NCBI RefSeq assembly: GCF_011355085.1
Contig: NZ_VXCP01000013.1
Coordinates: 1 to 64,000 of the forward strand
DNA length: 64,000 nt
Source: Pseudomonas akapageensis
GTDB taxonomy: Bacteria > Pseudomonadota > Gammaproteobacteria > Pseudomonadales > Pseudomonadaceae
Direction: 5' to 3'
Shown here one piece after another: positions 8,811-19,546 of this stretch (position 1 is its first letter; the number at the start of each line of letters is the position of its first letter). The notes under the pieces were generated by a model. That model was not told where the DNA came from. It made no database searches and was given only the letters and a program-made list of their open reading frames with translations. The position numbers were made by a program, and so were the translations under genes.

Positions 8811-9270
8811 ACACACTCTCCAGCACCGACCTTGAAGCGCCTTGCAGGCCTATGGCGGTTACCCGATACAAGGTGGCGGTTTCCCCTTGCGGCACATTGA
8901 CCGCGAAGGCCGTTTTACCCAGGTTCTGGATCATGTAGAAGCCATCGCCCGCCTTCACCCAGGCCACGCCCGAGCTTGGCCCGCTACCGGCGTAGACTCC
9001 GGCTGCAGTGACCCGGGTCGACTCCGGCGGCGGCAGACAAAACCTGCAGGGGGCCAAATTGAAATGAGCGTCTTGCACAAGGTTTTCTCCGGTGCGCAGG
9101 GCTGTCTCGGCCAGCTGGAAAGACGCGTTGCGCAACTTGACGCTGCCCGCCATTTTTTCCTGCAGCGTGGCATTTTGCATGGCGGTGATGCCGATCAGGG
9201 TCAGCAGCAACAGGAAGATCAGGCTCACCACCAGGGCCATGCCCTTCTGGGCATTTTGCGTACCTTTCAT
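8797..9270 (-). CDS. pilX: Type IV minor pilin PilX
   Basis: The product is 157 residues. The prepilin leader MKGTQNAQKG is followed by MALVVSLIFLLLLTLIGI. Position +5 is not Glu, which is normal for PilX/GspK-type tip pilins that enter the priming complex first. PilX is part of the PilVWX-PilE priming subcomplex. It overlaps the downstream small gene by 14 nt and follows pilW by 8 nt, in one transcription unit. Confidence 0.9.
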   Translation of the reverse strand: MKGTQNAQKGMALVVSLIFLLLLTLIGITAMQNATLQEKMAGSVKLRNASFQLAETALRTGENLVQDAHFNLAPCRFCLPPPESTRVTAAGVYAGSGPSSGVAWVKAGDGFYMIQNLGKTAFAVNVPQGETATLYRVTAIGLQGASRSVLESVYAKY

Positions 9271-9278
9271 GACTTCCC

Positions 9279-9995
9279 CTACTCAAGCCGATTGCGCAGT
9301 GACGCGACAACGTTGTAGGTCTGGTCCCTGACCCGCCCGGCGGGATCACTCAGTGTCAGGCTCAACCTGACACTGCGGATGGTCGCAGGGTCGCTCGGCG
9401 AGTCGCTGTAACGGGCCACAGCAGTGTCGGAGGGTTGATTGGCAACGCCAAAGGAGATCTTCAGGGCCGCGACGTTGTCGGTCATGACAGCCGGGCTGCC
9501 ACCGGCTTGCAGCTTCAGTTGATGGTTCTCCACGGAATAGACCAGCTTGTGCACCGGTAGGGCGAACTGCCCGCTACCTGCGGCTTTGGCATCCCGATAC
9601 GCATGGGCCGAAGTCCGGCAGTCGGTGACGATCGTCCAGGTCGGCCTTCCTCCCGCCAGACCCGTTCCGGCACTGATCAGGGTCAGCGTCTGCGCACTGC
9701 CATCGGCATTGCGGACAAAGGTGATGGGGTTGGCAAACTCGCGGGCGATGGAGGCATCGGCATAGGTCATGGCGTCGGTCGCCAGGCAACCGAACATGCC
9801 CACCATGCGGATTTCCTGGATCATCTTGCTCAGGGCAAAACGGGCGTCTTCCTGCAATTGCGCCGAAGCCGTCTGCGCCAGGTACGTATCCTTCGCCGCG
9901 ATGAATATCCGGGTAATACCCAGGACCACGACCAGACCCAGCGCCAGCGCGACCATCATTTCCAGCAAACTGAAACCGCCCGAGCCTCGCTTCAT
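9279..9995 (-). CDS. pilW: Type IV minor pilin PilW
   Basis: The product is 238 residues. The leader MKRGSGG is followed by FSLLEMMVALALGLVVVLGI with Glu at +5, a standard PilD-processed N-terminus. The C-terminal half contains the PilW-type beta region. The ATG at 9995 overlaps the pilV stop in an ATGA, so the longer upstream frame is disregarded. It forms the priming complex with PilV and PilX. Confidence 0.92.
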   Translation of the reverse strand: MKRGSGGFSLLEMMVALALGLVVVLGITRIFIAAKDTYLAQTASAQLQEDARFALSKMIQEIRMVGMFGCLATDAMTYADASIAREFANPITFVRNADGSAQTLTLISAGTGLAGGRPTWTIVTDCRTSAHAYRDAKAAGSGQFALPVHKLVYSVENHQLKLQAGGSPAVMTDNVAALKISFGVANQPSDTAVARYSDSPSDPATIRSVRLSLTLSDPAGRVRDQTYNVVASLRNRLE

Positions 9996-10441
9996 TGCGG
10001 CACGCCTGGCGGACTGACGGCTACCCGGCTGGTCAGGCTGAAGGTCTGTAGGCCGCCGCCGGCCCGGGCGTCGTCCCAATCGATGCTGATGGTCACCTGC
10101 TGCCTGACCACTCGAATACGCCCCTCTGCCGTGCTGCCTGCGAACTGCTGGATATTGGTCTTGAAGTCATGGAGGTCCTGCAGCCTGGCGTCGTTGCCAG
10201 TAACACCCGATGGCACATCGGCAAGGGCATTGAGGTTGTAATCGGCCATGGGATTGGCGCGAATCCGGTCCATCATGTCATAGGCAATGAAACTGGCCTG
10301 GCTGCTCATCAGCGCACTGTCGGTGTATTTCAAGGCATTGAGCTGCAGCGCTGCGGCGCCCAGCAAACCAACGGCGAGGATAAACAGCGAGACCAGCACC
10401 TCGATAAGTGTCACCCCCTGCTGACGCCTTGAGTTGCTCAT
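9992..10441 (-). CDS. pilV: Type IV minor pilin PilV
   Basis: The product is 149 residues. The leader MSNSRRQQG is followed by VTLIEVLVSLFILAVGLLG with Glu at +5, the conserved PilV signature. It shares the overlap TGATG with the stop of the FimU-like gene and ATGA with pilW, so it is tightly coupled within the operon. The ATG at 10441 is chosen over the longer frame because of that coupling and the short leader. Confidence 0.92.
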   Translation of the reverse strand: MSNSRRQQGVTLIEVLVSLFILAVGLLGAAALQLNALKYTDSALMSSQASFIAYDMMDRIRANPMADYNLNALADVPSGVTGNDARLQDLHDFKTNIQQFAGSTAEGRIRVVRQQVTISIDWDDARAGGGLQTFSLTSRVAVSPPGVPQ

Positions 10442-10902
10442 CAGCACGTGCTGCCCTGTACGATGCGGCCGTTGACGCATACCCCGAGCGTTCGCGTGAC
10501 CGAACCCTGCACATAAGTCATGGCAACGACATTGCCCGGTTCGGCCAGCCCACCGAGGCTGTTGAAGACGATCGCCGTGACACCAGGAACAACGACCTGC
10601 GCGCCGCGAGTCATTGGCGGCACCACGCGCAGCAGGGTGCCATCGGCCAGCGTCGACACCTTCAATTCACCGGCCCACCCCTCCCCGGCAACACTTGGCA
10701 TCACTCGCAGGCCCTGGCCTCGGTCCAGCGCCTCCAGGTGGGCGAAGTTCAGTGCTCGCATCAGGTTGTTCATGTCCGTATCGGCCTTGCTGCGTTGAAT
10801 CATTCCATTGAATGCCGGAGTAACCAGAGCCGTCAGGATCGCAATCAACCCTACGGTTGCCAACAATTCGATCAAGGAAAAAGCGTTACAACGTTGGTGC
10901 AT
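10441..10902 (-). CDS. fimU: FimU-like GspH/FimT-family minor pilin
   Basis: The product is 153 residues in the position of FimU, first gene of the minor pilin unit. The N-terminus is MHQRCNA, then FSLIELLATVGLIAILTALV with Glu at +5. The residue before the cleavage point is Ala (codon GCT), not the nearly invariant Gly, so PilD processing may be weak. The protein ends GVCVNGRIVQGSTC with two Cys that could form a C-terminal loop. FimU in P. aeruginosa links the minor pilin tip complex to PilA. The symbol rests on position and the GspH-like N-terminus and could equally be FimT. Confidence 0.8.
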   Translation of the reverse strand: MHQRCNAFSLIELLATVGLIAILTALVTPAFNGMIQRSKADTDMNNLMRALNFAHLEALDRGQGLRVMPSVAGEGWAGELKVSTLADGTLLRVVPPMTRGAQVVVPGVTAIVFNSLGGLAEPGNVVAMTYVQGSVTRTLGVCVNGRIVQGSTC

Positions 10903-11020
10903 CAGGACTCGCTTTCGAGAAAGTTCGACTATACCCAGTCATCGGGACCGGGCTTTGCACCCAAGGGATGTGAGGTGATTGGCCGGGATGAACGCGCACG
11001 CTTCCAGGGAGGAAGCCCAC

Positions 11021-11581
11021 ATGCGACAACAAGGAATGACACTGATTCAACTTTTGGCGGTGATGGCGCTCGTCACAGTGCTCGTGCAACTGGCCACGCC
11101 GACATTTGCCGACATGACAGCCCGCCAGCACCGGCAGCTGGCCGCCGAACAACTGGCCATTGGCCTACGGACGGCACGCAGCGAAGCGATCCTGCGTCAT
11201 CAGCCGGTGGTCATTCATGCGGTGGAGCAGGACTGGAGCAAGGGCTGGCGAATCACTGCCGACGCCAGCGGCCAAGGCCATGACGACAGCGACAATCCCC
11301 TGTTGATCGAGCGCCGGGAAAGCGGCCGGGTCACAGTTGTCGGCAATCAGCCCGTGAGAAACTTCGTGCGGTTCAGCGAACTGGGGGCACCACTGCATGC
11401 CAGTGGCGCGTTTCAGGCGGGCACGCTGCACATCTGCCAGGGTAACGATCCGAAGAGCCACTATCAGGTCGTGCTGGCCAAGTCCGGCAGAGTCAGCTTG
11501 CGCCAGGGCCTGGATGAACAGGCCCTGTGCGAGCGGCAGGGCCTGGATGAACAGGCCCTGTGCGAGCGGCAGGGCTCATAG
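11021..11581 (+). CDS. fimT: FimT/GspH-family pilin-like protein with C-terminal tandem repeat
   Basis: The product is 186 residues. The leader MRQQG is followed by [20 protein letters not shown]. It is a prepilin-type N-terminus with Gln instead of Glu at +5. The start ATG 11021 has a good GGGAGGA at 8-9 nt. The C-terminus contains two exact copies of the 11-residue unit [11 protein letters not shown] encoded by a 33-bp tandem duplication. FimT proteins in competent bacteria bind DNA during uptake; that role here is inference. It is transcribed away from the other minor pilin genes, with 118 bp between starts, and converges on ispH with a 6-bp overlap. Confidence 0.8.
   Translation: MRQQGMTLIQLLAVMALVTVLVQLATPTFADMTARQHRQLAAEQLAIGLRTARSEAILRHQPVVIHAVEQDWSKGWRITADASGQGHDDSDNPLLIERRESGRVTVVGNQPVRNFVRFSELGAPLHASGAFQAGTLHICQGNDPKSHYQVVLAKSGRVSLRQGLDEQALCERQGLDEQALCERQGS
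11504..11574 (+). repeat. 33-bp tandem duplication inside the fimT-like gene
   Basis: Two perfect 33-bp copies start at 11504 and 11537, and the first bases of a third copy follow at 11570 just before the stop. The unit keeps the reading frame (11 codons). Such an array can gain or lose copies by slippage. Confidence 0.95.
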
Positions 11582-12523
11582 CAGCGAGCGGACGCGGAGC
11601 TCCTTGGGCATGGAGAAGGTCACGTTTTCCTCGCGACCGGCCAGCTCATCGGCGCCGGTTGCGCCCCACGCCTGCAGTTGCTGGATCACGCCGCGCACCA
11701 GCACTTCCGGAGCCGAGGCGCCGGCGGTGATGCCGATACGCTCGACACCGTCGAACCAGCTGCGCTGCAGGTCTTCGGCACCGTCGATGAGGTAGGCCGG
11801 AGTCGCCATGCGCTCGGCCAGTTCACGCAGACGGTTGGAGTTGGAGCTGTTCGGGCTGCCGACCACCAGTACCACATCGCACTCGTCGGCCAGTTGCTTG
11901 ACGGCGTCCTGGCGGTTCTGGGTGGCGTAGCAGATGTCGTCCTTGCGTGGCCCGCCAATGTTCGGGAAGCGCGACCGCAGGGCATCGATTACCCGGCTGG
12001 TGTCGTCCATGGACAGCGTGGTCTGGGTGACGAATGCCAGCGCGTCAGGATTCTTCACCTGCAGGTTGGCCACATCCTTTTCGTCTTCGACCAGGTAGAT
12101 GGCGCCGCCATTGCTGGCGTCGTACTGGCCCATGGTGCCTTCGACTTCAGGATGGCCGGCATGGCCGATGAGGATGCATTCGCGGCCGTCGCGGCTGTAG
12201 CGCGCCACTTCGATATGCACCTTGGTGACCAGCGGGCAGGTTGCATCGAACACTTTCAGGCCGCGACCGGCAGCTTCCTGACGCACGGCCTGGGAAACCC
12301 CGTGGGCACTGAAGATGACGATGACGTCGTCCGGCACCTGATCCAGCTCTTCGACGAAGATCGCGCCACGTGCGCGCAGGTCTTCGACGACGAATTTGTT
12401 GTGCACCACTTCATGCCGCACGTAGATCGGCGGGCCGAAGACTTCCAGCGCACGGTTGACGATTTCGATCGCCCGGTCCACACCAGCGCAGAAGCCACGG
12501 GGGTTGGCGAGTTTGATTTGCAT
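11576..12523 (-). CDS. ispH: 4-hydroxy-3-methylbut-2-enyl diphosphate reductase IspH (LytB)
   Basis: IspH carries out the last step of the MEP pathway, making IPP and DMAPP with an iron-sulfur cluster. The 315-residue product starts [19 protein letters not shown] with the first cluster Cys at residue 12. The other cluster ligands are in [11 protein letters not shown] and [10 protein letters not shown] with its preceding region. Length equals the E. coli enzyme (316 aa). The order fkpB-ispH after ileS-lspA is the same as in E. coli. Confidence 0.97.
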   Translation of the reverse strand: MQIKLANPRGFCAGVDRAIEIVNRALEVFGPPIYVRHEVVHNKFVVEDLRARGAIFVEELDQVPDDVIVIFSAHGVSQAVRQEAAGRGLKVFDATCPLVTKVHIEVARYSRDGRECILIGHAGHPEVEGTMGQYDASNGGAIYLVEDEKDVANLQVKNPDALAFVTQTTLSMDDTSRVIDALRSRFPNIGGPRKDDICYATQNRQDAVKQLADECDVVLVVGSPNSSNSNRLRELAERMATPAYLIDGAEDLQRSWFDGVERIGITAGASAPEVLVRGVIQQLQAWGATGADELAGREENVTFSMPKELRVRSLL

Positions 12524-12591
12524 GCTGTGCCTCGTGTCTTGCGGGCAAGGAAATAATCGTTGCAACCGCTGTGCGGTTGCTCGCGATAGGG

Positions 12592-13044
12592 TTACAGCGC
12601 CTTGACGTCGATGATCTCGACATCGAAGGTCAGCGTCTTGCCAGCCAACGGATGGTTGAAGTCGATGGTCACTTGCGCGTCATCGAATGCCTTGACCACA
12701 CCCGGCAGCTCAGTATTGGCCGCGTCGTTGAAAATCACCAGCAGCCCGTGGGAAAGCTCCATGTCCTGGAACTGACTGCGCGGGATGATCTGCACGTTTT
12801 GCGGGTTGGGCTGACCAAAGGCGTTTTCCGGCAGGATCTGCAGGTTGCGCTTGTCGCCGGCCTTGAAGCCGAACAGCGCCGCTTCGAAACCTGGCAGCAG
12901 GTTGCCATCGCCCACCTTGAACGTCGCCGGCGCCTTGTCGAAGGTGCTGTCGACAGTGTCGCCGTTCTCCAGGCGCAAAGCGAAATGCAGGGTGACTTCC
13001 GTGTTCTGGCCAATGCGTGTTTCGGCCAACAACTGATCAGTCAT
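12592..13044 (-). CDS. fkpB: FKBP-type peptidyl-prolyl isomerase FkpB (SlpA)
   Basis: A 150-residue SlyD/SlpA-like FKBP. The FKBP fold contains [20 protein letters not shown] and LLPGFEAAL, with the inserted IF domain ([18 protein letters not shown]). It lacks the His-rich tail of SlyD. Its start overlaps the lspA stop by 8 nt and ispH follows 68 nt after its stop, so it belongs to the ileS-lspA-fkpB-ispH unit. The role is folding or proline isomerisation in the cytoplasm, with a possible ribosome association in the family. Confidence 0.93.
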   Translation of the reverse strand: MTDQLLAETRIGQNTEVTLHFALRLENGDTVDSTFDKAPATFKVGDGNLLPGFEAALFGFKAGDKRNLQILPENAFGQPNPQNVQIIPRSQFQDMELSHGLLVIFNDAANTELPGVVKAFDDAQVTIDFNHPLAGKTLTFDVEIIDVKAL

Positions 13045-13552
13045 GAACGGCTTCTCCGGTCTTCTTGCTTTTGAACATATCCAGCGCCAGCATCACCGCA
13101 CCTACCGAAATCGCACTATCGGCGATATTGAACGCCGGGAAGTACCAGCGGTTTTGCCAGTGCACCAGAATAAAATCGATCACATGACCCAACACGATGC
13201 GGTCGTACAGATTGCCCAGCGCACCACCCAGGACCAGCGCCAGCGCAACAGCCAGCCAGGTCTCGTTGCGGCCCAGGCGCTTGAGCCAGACCACCAGCAC
13301 GGCACTGACCACCAGGGCGATCAGGGCAAATAACCAGCGCTGCCAGCCCGAGCTTTCGGCCAGGAAGCTGAAGGCCGCGCCGGTGTTGTAGGCCAGGGTC
13401 CAGCTGAAGTAGTCGGGAATGACCACGATCTGCTGGTACAGGCTCAGCGAACTCTCGAAATAGAACTTGCTGGCCTGGTCGATGACCAGGACCAGCATGC
13501 TCAACCAGAGCCAGCTCAGGCGCCCGAAGCGCCCGGCAGTGGCATTAGGCAT
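13037..13552 (-). CDS. lspA: Prolipoprotein signal peptidase LspA
   Basis: LspA removes the signal peptide of diacylglyceryl-modified prolipoproteins, which here would include BamD. The 171-residue product has four membrane segments and the two catalytic Asp motifs [10 protein letters not shown] and FNIADSAIS. The ATG at 13552 overlaps the ileS stop by 8 nt, and this coupling decides the start over an ATG seven codons upstream. Confidence 0.97.
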   Translation of the reverse strand: MPNATAGRFGRLSWLWLSMLVLVIDQASKFYFESSLSLYQQIVVIPDYFSWTLAYNTGAAFSFLAESSGWQRWLFALIALVVSAVLVVWLKRLGRNETWLAVALALVLGGALGNLYDRIVLGHVIDFILVHWQNRWYFPAFNIADSAISVGAVMLALDMFKSKKTGEAVHD

Positions 13553-16376
13553 AGTGACGCACCTCACCGGCACCGCTGATGTTGTCGACGCAACGACCGC
13601 AGATTTCCGGATGCTCGGGGTTCACCCCGACGTCCTCGCGGCAATGCCAGCAGCGGGCGCACTTGGCGTGGGACGACTTGACCACCTTGAGCTTGAGCCC
13701 GGCGACTTCGGTTTCCACGGCATCGGCCGGCGCCTGCACCAACGGCGCCAGGCTGGCAGTGGACGTGATCAGCACGAAACGCAGTTCGTTGCTGAGCTTG
13801 CCCAGGTCGGCGGTCAGCGCGTCATCGGCAAACAGCGTCACTTCGGCCTGCAGGTTACCGCCGATGGCCTTGGCCGCCCGCTGGTTCTCCAGTTCCTTGT
13901 TGACCGCTACCTTGACCGCCATGAGCCGCTCCCAATAGGCGCGGTCCAGCTCGAAGCCTTCCGGCAGCTCGCTCAGGCCTTCGTACCAGGTGTTGAGCAT
14001 CACCGATTCGTTGCGCTCGCCCGGCAGGTACTGCCACAGCTCGTCGGCGGTGAACGCCAGGATCGGTGCGATCCAGCGAACCAGCGCTTCGGAGATGTGG
14101 AACAGCGCGGTCTGGCAGGAGCGCCGCGCGGTGCTGTTGGCACCGGTGGTGTACTGACGGTCCTTGATGATGTCCAGGTAGAAACCGCCCAGCTCCTGCA
14201 CGCAGAAGTTGTGCACCTTGGAGTAGACGTTCCAGAAGCGGTATTCACCGTAGTGTTCCTGCAACTCGCGCTGCAGCAACAGGGTACGGTCCACGGCCCA
14301 ACGGTCCAGCGCCAGCATTTCTTCGGCCGGGAGGATGTCGGTGGCCGGGTTGAAGCCGGTCAGGTTCGACAGCAGGAAGCGCGCGGTATTGCGGATACGT
14401 CGGTAGGCATCGGCGCTGCGCTGCAGGATCTGCTCGGAAACGGCCATTTCACCCGAATAGTCGGTAGCCGAAACCCACAGACGCATGATGTCGGCGCCCA
14501 GGGTGTCATTGACCTTTTGCGGAGCGATCACGTTGCCCAGCGACTTGGACATCTTGCGGCCGTTCTCGTCCACGGTGAAACCGTGGGTCAGCAGCTCGCG
14601 ATACGGCGCGTGGTTGTCGATGGCGCAGCCGGTCAGCAAGGACGAGTGGAACCAGCCGCGGTGCTGGTCGGAACCTTCCAGGTACAAGTCGGCCCGCGGA
14701 CCGGTCTCGTGGCCCATCGGGTGCGAGCCGCGCAGTACGTGCCAATGGGTGGTACCGGAGTCGAACCAGACGTCGAGGGTGTCGCTGATCTTGTCATAGT
14801 GCGCGGCGTCTTCACCGAGCAGCTCGGTAGCGTCCAGCTTGAACCAGGCTTCGATGCCTTCGACTTCGACGCGCTTGGCGACTTCTTCCATCAGCTCGAC
14901 GGTGCGCGGGTGCAATTCACCGCTCTGCTTGTGCAGGAAGAACGGGATCGGCACGCCCCAGTTGCGCTGACGGGAGATGCACCAGTCAGGACGGTTGGCG
15001 ATCATCGAGTGCAGGCGCGCCTGACCCCAGCCCGGGATGAAGGCGGTGTCTTCAATGGCCTTGATCGCACGCTGACGCAGGGTATCGCCGCTGGTCGGCT
15101 GCTTGTCCATGCCGACGAACCACTGCGCGGTGGCGCGATAGATCAGCGGAGTCTTGTGGCGCCAGCAGTGCATGTAGCTGTGGCTGATGGTTTCGGTGTA
15201 CATCAGCGCGCCGACTTCGACCAGCTTGTCGACGATGTTCGGGTTGGCTTTCCAGATGAACTGGCCGCCGAAGAACTCCAGCGTATCGACATACACACCG
15301 TTGCTCTGCACCGGGGTCAGGATGTCGTCGTTGACCATGCCGTAGCGTTTGCAGGTGATGAAGTCGTCTTCACCGTAGGCCGGGGCCGAGTGCACCACGC
15401 CGGTACCGGCGCCCAGTTCGACGTAGTCAGCCAGGTAGACAGGCGACAGACGGTCGTAGAGCGGGTGACGGAAGTTGATCAGCTCCAGCGCCTTGCCCGG
15501 CACGGTCGCCAGTACCGAACCCTGCAGGTTGTAGCGGGTCAGGCAGGCTTCGACCAGCTCTTCGGCCAGCACCAGCAGCTTGTCGCCGACATCGACCAGG
15601 GCGTAGTTGAAGTCCGGGTGGACGTTCAGTGCCTGGTTGGCCGGGATGGTCCACGGGGTGGTGGTCCAGATCACGATCGAGGCTGGCTTGCCCAGGGCAG
15701 CCAGGCCGAAAGCAGCGGCCAGCTTGGCGTCATCGGCGACCTGGAAGGCCACGTCGATGGAAGTGGACTTCTTGTCGGCGTACTCGACCTCGGCTTCGGC
15801 CAGGGCCGAACCGCAATCGAAGCACCAGTTCACGGGCTTGAGGCCCTTGAACACGAAACCGTTCTTGACCATTTCGGCCAGGGCACGGATTTCACCGGCC
15901 TCGTTGGTGAAACTCATGGTCTTGTAGGGGTTGGACCAGTCGCCCAGCACGCCCAGACGGATGAACTCGGCCTTTTGCCCTTCGATCTGCTCGCTGGCGT
16001 AGGCACGGCAAAGCTCGCGGGTCTTGTCGGCGCCCAGGTTCTTGCCGTGGGTCACTTCGACCTTGTGCTCGATCGGCAGGCCGTGGCAGTCCCAACCCGG
16101 TACATACGGGGCATCGAAGCCCGACAGGGTCTTGGAACGGACAATCATGTCCTTGAGAATCTTGTTGACCGCATGACCGATGTGAATATTGCCGTTGGCG
16201 TACGGAGGACCATCGTGCAGGACGAATTTTGGACGATCCTTACCCATCTCGCGCAGCTTCTGGTACAGGCCAATGCTGTCCCAGCGCTGCAGAGTTTGCG
16301 GCTCGCGCTGGGGCAGGCCGGCCTTCATCGGGAAGGCGGTGTCCGGAAGATTCAGAGTGGCTTTGTAGTCGGTCAT
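13545..16376 (-). CDS. ileS: Isoleucyl-tRNA synthetase
   Basis: Cytoplasmic class I synthetase of 943 residues (E. coli 938). The HIGH motif appears as NIHIGHAVN near residue 58 and KMSKS as RKMSKSLGN near residue 600. The editing domain lies between. The C-terminus has the zinc ligands CARCWHC and CGRC, which mark the bacterial mupirocin-sensitive type (type 1). ATG 16376 is one base from the ribF stop, so translation is probably coupled. The 25 codons upstream in frame lie within ribF and are unconserved. Confidence 0.98.
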   Translation of the reverse strand: MTDYKATLNLPDTAFPMKAGLPQREPQTLQRWDSIGLYQKLREMGKDRPKFVLHDGPPYANGNIHIGHAVNKILKDMIVRSKTLSGFDAPYVPGWDCHGLPIEHKVEVTHGKNLGADKTRELCRAYASEQIEGQKAEFIRLGVLGDWSNPYKTMSFTNEAGEIRALAEMVKNGFVFKGLKPVNWCFDCGSALAEAEVEYADKKSTSIDVAFQVADDAKLAAAFGLAALGKPASIVIWTTTPWTIPANQALNVHPDFNYALVDVGDKLLVLAEELVEACLTRYNLQGSVLATVPGKALELINFRHPLYDRLSPVYLADYVELGAGTGVVHSAPAYGEDDFITCKRYGMVNDDILTPVQSNGVYVDTLEFFGGQFIWKANPNIVDKLVEVGALMYTETISHSYMHCWRHKTPLIYRATAQWFVGMDKQPTSGDTLRQRAIKAIEDTAFIPGWGQARLHSMIANRPDWCISRQRNWGVPIPFFLHKQSGELHPRTVELMEEVAKRVEVEGIEAWFKLDATELLGEDAAHYDKISDTLDVWFDSGTTHWHVLRGSHPMGHETGPRADLYLEGSDQHRGWFHSSLLTGCAIDNHAPYRELLTHGFTVDENGRKMSKSLGNVIAPQKVNDTLGADIMRLWVSATDYSGEMAVSEQILQRSADAYRRIRNTARFLLSNLTGFNPATDILPAEEMLALDRWAVDRTLLLQRELQEHYGEYRFWNVYSKVHNFCVQELGGFYLDIIKDRQYTTGANSTARRSCQTALFHISEALVRWIAPILAFTADELWQYLPGERNESVMLNTWYEGLSELPEGFELDRAYWERLMAVKVAVNKELENQRAAKAIGGNLQAEVTLFADDALTADLGKLSNELRFVLITSTASLAPLVQAPADAVETEVAGLKLKVVKSSHAKCARCWHCREDVGVNPEHPEICGRCVDNISGAGEVRHYA

Positions 16377-16377
16377 T

Positions 16378-17337
16378 TCAGGCTCTTGGGTTAGCGGTTG
16401 GCCGCTGCTCGGAATTAAGGGCATGGGCACGGGCGGCGGCGACATCCGCATCGATCGCCGTCTTCAGCGCCTCCAGGGAGGCGAAACGCTGCTCATCACG
16501 CAGCTTGTGGTGGAACGCCACCGTCAAACGCCGGCCATACAAATCACCGGCAAAATCCAGAAGGTGTATTTCCAGGTGGGCACTGCCATCACCTGAAACG
16601 GTCGGTCGCACGCCAATATTGGCGACGCCCGGCCACGGCTTGCCGTCGATTTCAGCACTGACCAGATAGACCCCGGTCAATGGCACGCGACGCCGCTTGA
16701 GCTGGATATTGGCCGTCGGCCAACCCAGCTGACGGGCCAGCTTCTGGCCATGCAACACCCGCCCGGCAATCCGGTACGGGCGACCCAGCAGCCGCTCGGC
16801 CAGGGCAAAGTCGGCAGCGGCCAGGGCCTTGCGGACCTCGGTACTGCTGACGCGAATGCCGTCCAGCTCGACGGTTTGCGCCGCCTCGACGGTGAAGCCC
16901 TGGACGATGCCGGCTTGCTGCAGGAAATCGAAATCGCCCAGGCGATCACAGCCAAAACGGAAATCGTCGCCGACTTCCAGGTGCTGGATACCCAGCCCGT
17001 CGACCAGGATAGTGTCGACGAACTCCGCCGCACTGAGCTTGCTCAGGCGTTGGTTGAACGCCAGGCACAGCACCCGGTCAACGCCCTCCTCGGCCAGCAG
17101 CGCGATCTTGTCGCGCAAGCGCGCCAGGCGCGCAGGCGCTGTCTCGGGAGCGAAGTATTCACGCGGTTGTGGCTCGAAAATCACCACGCAGCTGGGCACG
17201 CCCAACTCCACCGCACGCTCGCGCAGCCGCGCCAGGATAGCCTGGTGGCCACGGTGAACACCGTCAAAGTTGCCAATAGTGGCGACACAGCCCCGATGCT
17301 GGGGCCGCAGGTTGTGGAGGCCTCGAACCAGCTGCAT
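16378..17337 (-). CDS. ribF: Bifunctional riboflavin kinase / FAD synthetase
   Basis: RibF phosphorylates riboflavin to FMN and adenylates it to FAD. The 319-residue product has the nucleotidyltransferase domain at the N-terminus ([15 protein letters not shown], residues 17-31) and the riboflavin kinase domain at the C-terminus ([20 protein letters not shown], then TANIQ and GVYLV). [10 protein letters not shown] at 17337 is the conserved start; an ATG at 17355 is an alternative. It follows murJ by about 120 nt and is coupled to ileS. Confidence 0.96.
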   Translation of the reverse strand: MQLVRGLHNLRPQHRGCVATIGNFDGVHRGHQAILARLRERAVELGVPSCVVIFEPQPREYFAPETAPARLARLRDKIALLAEEGVDRVLCLAFNQRLSKLSAAEFVDTILVDGLGIQHLEVGDDFRFGCDRLGDFDFLQQAGIVQGFTVEAAQTVELDGIRVSSTEVRKALAAADFALAERLLGRPYRIAGRVLHGQKLARQLGWPTANIQLKRRRVPLTGVYLVSAEIDGKPWPGVANIGVRPTVSGDGSAHLEIHLLDFAGDLYGRRLTVAFHHKLRDEQRFASLEALKTAIDADVAAARAHALNSEQRPTANPRA

Positions 17338-17460
17338 AACGCGCTTCTTGCTCATAAAGTGGTCGATTATAACCACACACGGGCGTCGACGACAGGCAAC
17401 ACCGTCACCCAGTGGCACCGAAATCGGAAAACCGACGTCTGGCCCGCCTGCCGTCAGGCC

Positions 17461-18999
17461 TCAGTGCAGCGTTTTTCGGGCAAAATCGCGCAGGCGAAAG
17501 CCCAAAACCAGCAATGTCCCAAAATAAGCTATCACGCCGGCAACGATCACCACGCCCAGGCGCAGGAAGCGCTCAAGCATCGCTCCATGCTCCCAGGCCG
17601 GCATCAGCTGCATGACGCCTACCAGCACGGCCGACATCACCAGCACGGCCACCACCAGTTTGACCAGGAACATCGGCCAACCCGGTTGAGGCTGGAACAA
17701 ATCCTGTTGGCGCAACTTCCAGTAAAGAAGCCCGGCATTGAGGCAGGCACCGACACTGATGGCCAGGGCCAGACCGGCATGCTTCAGATGACCAATGAAT
17801 GCCAGATTGAGCAATTGCGTGGCAACCAGGGTGAAAATCGCGATTTTCACCGGCGTGCGGATGTTTTGCTGGGCGTAAAAACCAGGCGCCAGCACCTTGA
17901 TCATGATAATGCCGAGCAGCCCCACCGAGTAGGCGATCAAGGCCCGCTGGGTCATGGCCGCATCGAAGGCGCTGAACTTGCCGTACTGGAACAGCGCGAC
18001 CGTCAGCGGCTCGGAGAGAATTCCCAGTGCCAGTGAGCATGGCAACACCAGCACGAAGCACAGGCGCAGCCCCCAGTCGAGGATCCGCGAATATTCATGA
18101 CGATCCTTGTTGGCATAGGTCTTGGCCAGGGTTGGCAGCAGGATGGTGCCCAGCGCCACACCGAGCACGCCCGACGGCAATTCCATGAGGCGGTCGGCGT
18201 AGTACATCCAGGAAACGGAACCGGCGACCAGGAACGAGGCAAAGATGGTGTTGATGATCAGGGAAATCTGACTCACCGACACCCCGAGTATGGCCGGCAG
18301 CATCTGCTTGAGTACGCGCCAGACCCCGGTGTCGTGCAAATTCAGGCGCGGCATCACCAGCATGCCGATCTTCTTCAGGTGCGGCAGTTGATACAACAGT
18401 TGCAGCAAACCGCCGGCCAACACCGCCCAGCCCAGCACCATGACCGGTGGATTGAAGTACGGCGTAAGAAATACGGCAAAGAAAATCATCGCGACGTTGA
18501 GCAACGTCGGCACGAAAGCCGGTACTGAAAAGCGGTTCCAGGTATTGAGGATCGCGCCGGCCAGGGATGACAGCGAAATCAGCAGGATATAAGGGAACGT
18601 TACCCGCAGCAGGTCAGTGGTCAGTTGGAATTTTTCCGGGCTGTCGACAAATCCTGGAGCGGTTACCCAGATCACCCAGGGCGCCGCCAACATCCCGATT
18701 GCCGTGACCAGCGCCAACGCCAGCGTGAGCAGACCGGCGATATAAGCCACGAAGGTGCGCGTCGCCTCCTCGCCTTGCTGGTGCTTGTACTCGGCCAGAA
18801 TCGGCACGAACGCCTGGGAAAACGCCCCTTCAGCAAAGATGCGCCGTAAAAGGTTCGGCAGCTTGAAGGCGATGAAGAAGGCGTCCGTCGCCATTCCAGC
18901 ACCGAAAATGCGCGCAATGATGGTGTCGCGCACAAACCCCAGAACCCGCGAAATCATGGTGATGGAGCTGACCGCGGCCAAAGACTTGAGAAGGTTCAT
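17461..18999 (-). CDS. murJ: Lipid II flippase MurJ (MviN)
   Basis: MurJ moves the peptidoglycan precursor lipid II across the inner membrane. The 512-residue product starts [22 protein letters not shown] and is predicted to have 14 membrane helices. The conserved Arg/Asp region [18 protein letters not shown] is near residue 18-35. Length equals the E. coli protein (511 aa). ATG 18999 is used because the further upstream frame is not conserved. It is divergent from rpsT. Confidence 0.96.
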   Translation of the reverse strand: MNLLKSLAAVSSITMISRVLGFVRDTIIARIFGAGMATDAFFIAFKLPNLLRRIFAEGAFSQAFVPILAEYKHQQGEEATRTFVAYIAGLLTLALALVTAIGMLAAPWVIWVTAPGFVDSPEKFQLTTDLLRVTFPYILLISLSSLAGAILNTWNRFSVPAFVPTLLNVAMIFFAVFLTPYFNPPVMVLGWAVLAGGLLQLLYQLPHLKKIGMLVMPRLNLHDTGVWRVLKQMLPAILGVSVSQISLIINTIFASFLVAGSVSWMYYADRLMELPSGVLGVALGTILLPTLAKTYANKDRHEYSRILDWGLRLCFVLVLPCSLALGILSEPLTVALFQYGKFSAFDAAMTQRALIAYSVGLLGIIMIKVLAPGFYAQQNIRTPVKIAIFTLVATQLLNLAFIGHLKHAGLALAISVGACLNAGLLYWKLRQQDLFQPQPGWPMFLVKLVVAVLVMSAVLVGVMQLMPAWEHGAMLERFLRLGVVIVAGVIAYFGTLLVLGFRLRDFARKTLH

Positions 19000-19172
19000 C
19001 GAAAGAATTTTGCGCCTGTAGATAAAGAGCAGACCCGGAAGGCGCCCATGTGTGCGATACTCCGCGCCGCAACTGCAGACAGAGCCAAAACTCGCGAGTT
19101 TACAGGTCATGCGTCAGAAGGGAATCACTTCCCGGGTGAGATTGACCACTCAGCGGAACGTCTCAACCGCCC

Positions 19173-19201
19173 TTGACAACAGATCAACTCATCGGCATGA
19201 T
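19173..19201 (+). promoter_or_regulatory. Sigma-70 promoter of rpsT
   Basis: TTGACA (19173-19178), a 17-nt spacer and CATGAT (19196-19201) are followed by the GC-rich stretch TCGCGGCC. It lies about 45 bp upstream of the rpsT start. A GC-rich discriminator fits growth-rate or stringent control of a ribosomal protein gene. Confidence 0.7.
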
Positions 19202-19251
19202 TCGCGGCCTATTTTGTTTGCTATTTACCAAGTCTTTCGAGGAGCTCGACG

Positions 19252-19530
19252 GTGGCCAACTCACCTTCCGCCAAAAAACGTGCAAAACAGGCTGAGAAGC
19301 GTCGCAGCCACAACGCCAGCCTGCGTTCCATGGTCCGTACCTACATCAAAAACGTAGTTAAGGCCATCGACGCAAAAGACGCCGCAAAAGCGCAAGCTGC
19401 TTACGTCCTGGCTGTTCCTGTTATCGACCGTATGGCCGATAAAGGCATCATCCACAAGAACAAAGCCGCTCGCCATAAAGGCCGTCTGAATGGCCACATC
19501 AAGGCTCTGAACCTTGCTGCTGCAGCCTAA
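19252..19530 (+). CDS. rpsT: 30S ribosomal protein S20
   Basis: The 92-residue product ([18 protein letters not shown]...) is the 16S-binding protein S20. It starts with GTG preceded by CGAGGAGCTCGAC, a good ribosome binding site. A non-ATG start is also found in E. coli rpsT, where it allows autogenous control. It is monocistronic with its own promoter and terminator. Confidence 0.98.
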   Translation: MANSPSAKKRAKQAEKRRSHNASLRSMVRTYIKNVVKAIDAKDAAKAQAAYVLAVPVIDRMADKGIIHKNKAARHKGRLNGHIKALNLAAAA

Positions 19531-19546
19531 GCGATACGCTTTGATG

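Noticed and set aside
13467..16394. Very long open frame (975 residues) opposite ileS
   Set aside because: It is antisense to a well-supported synthetase gene and has no domain signature.
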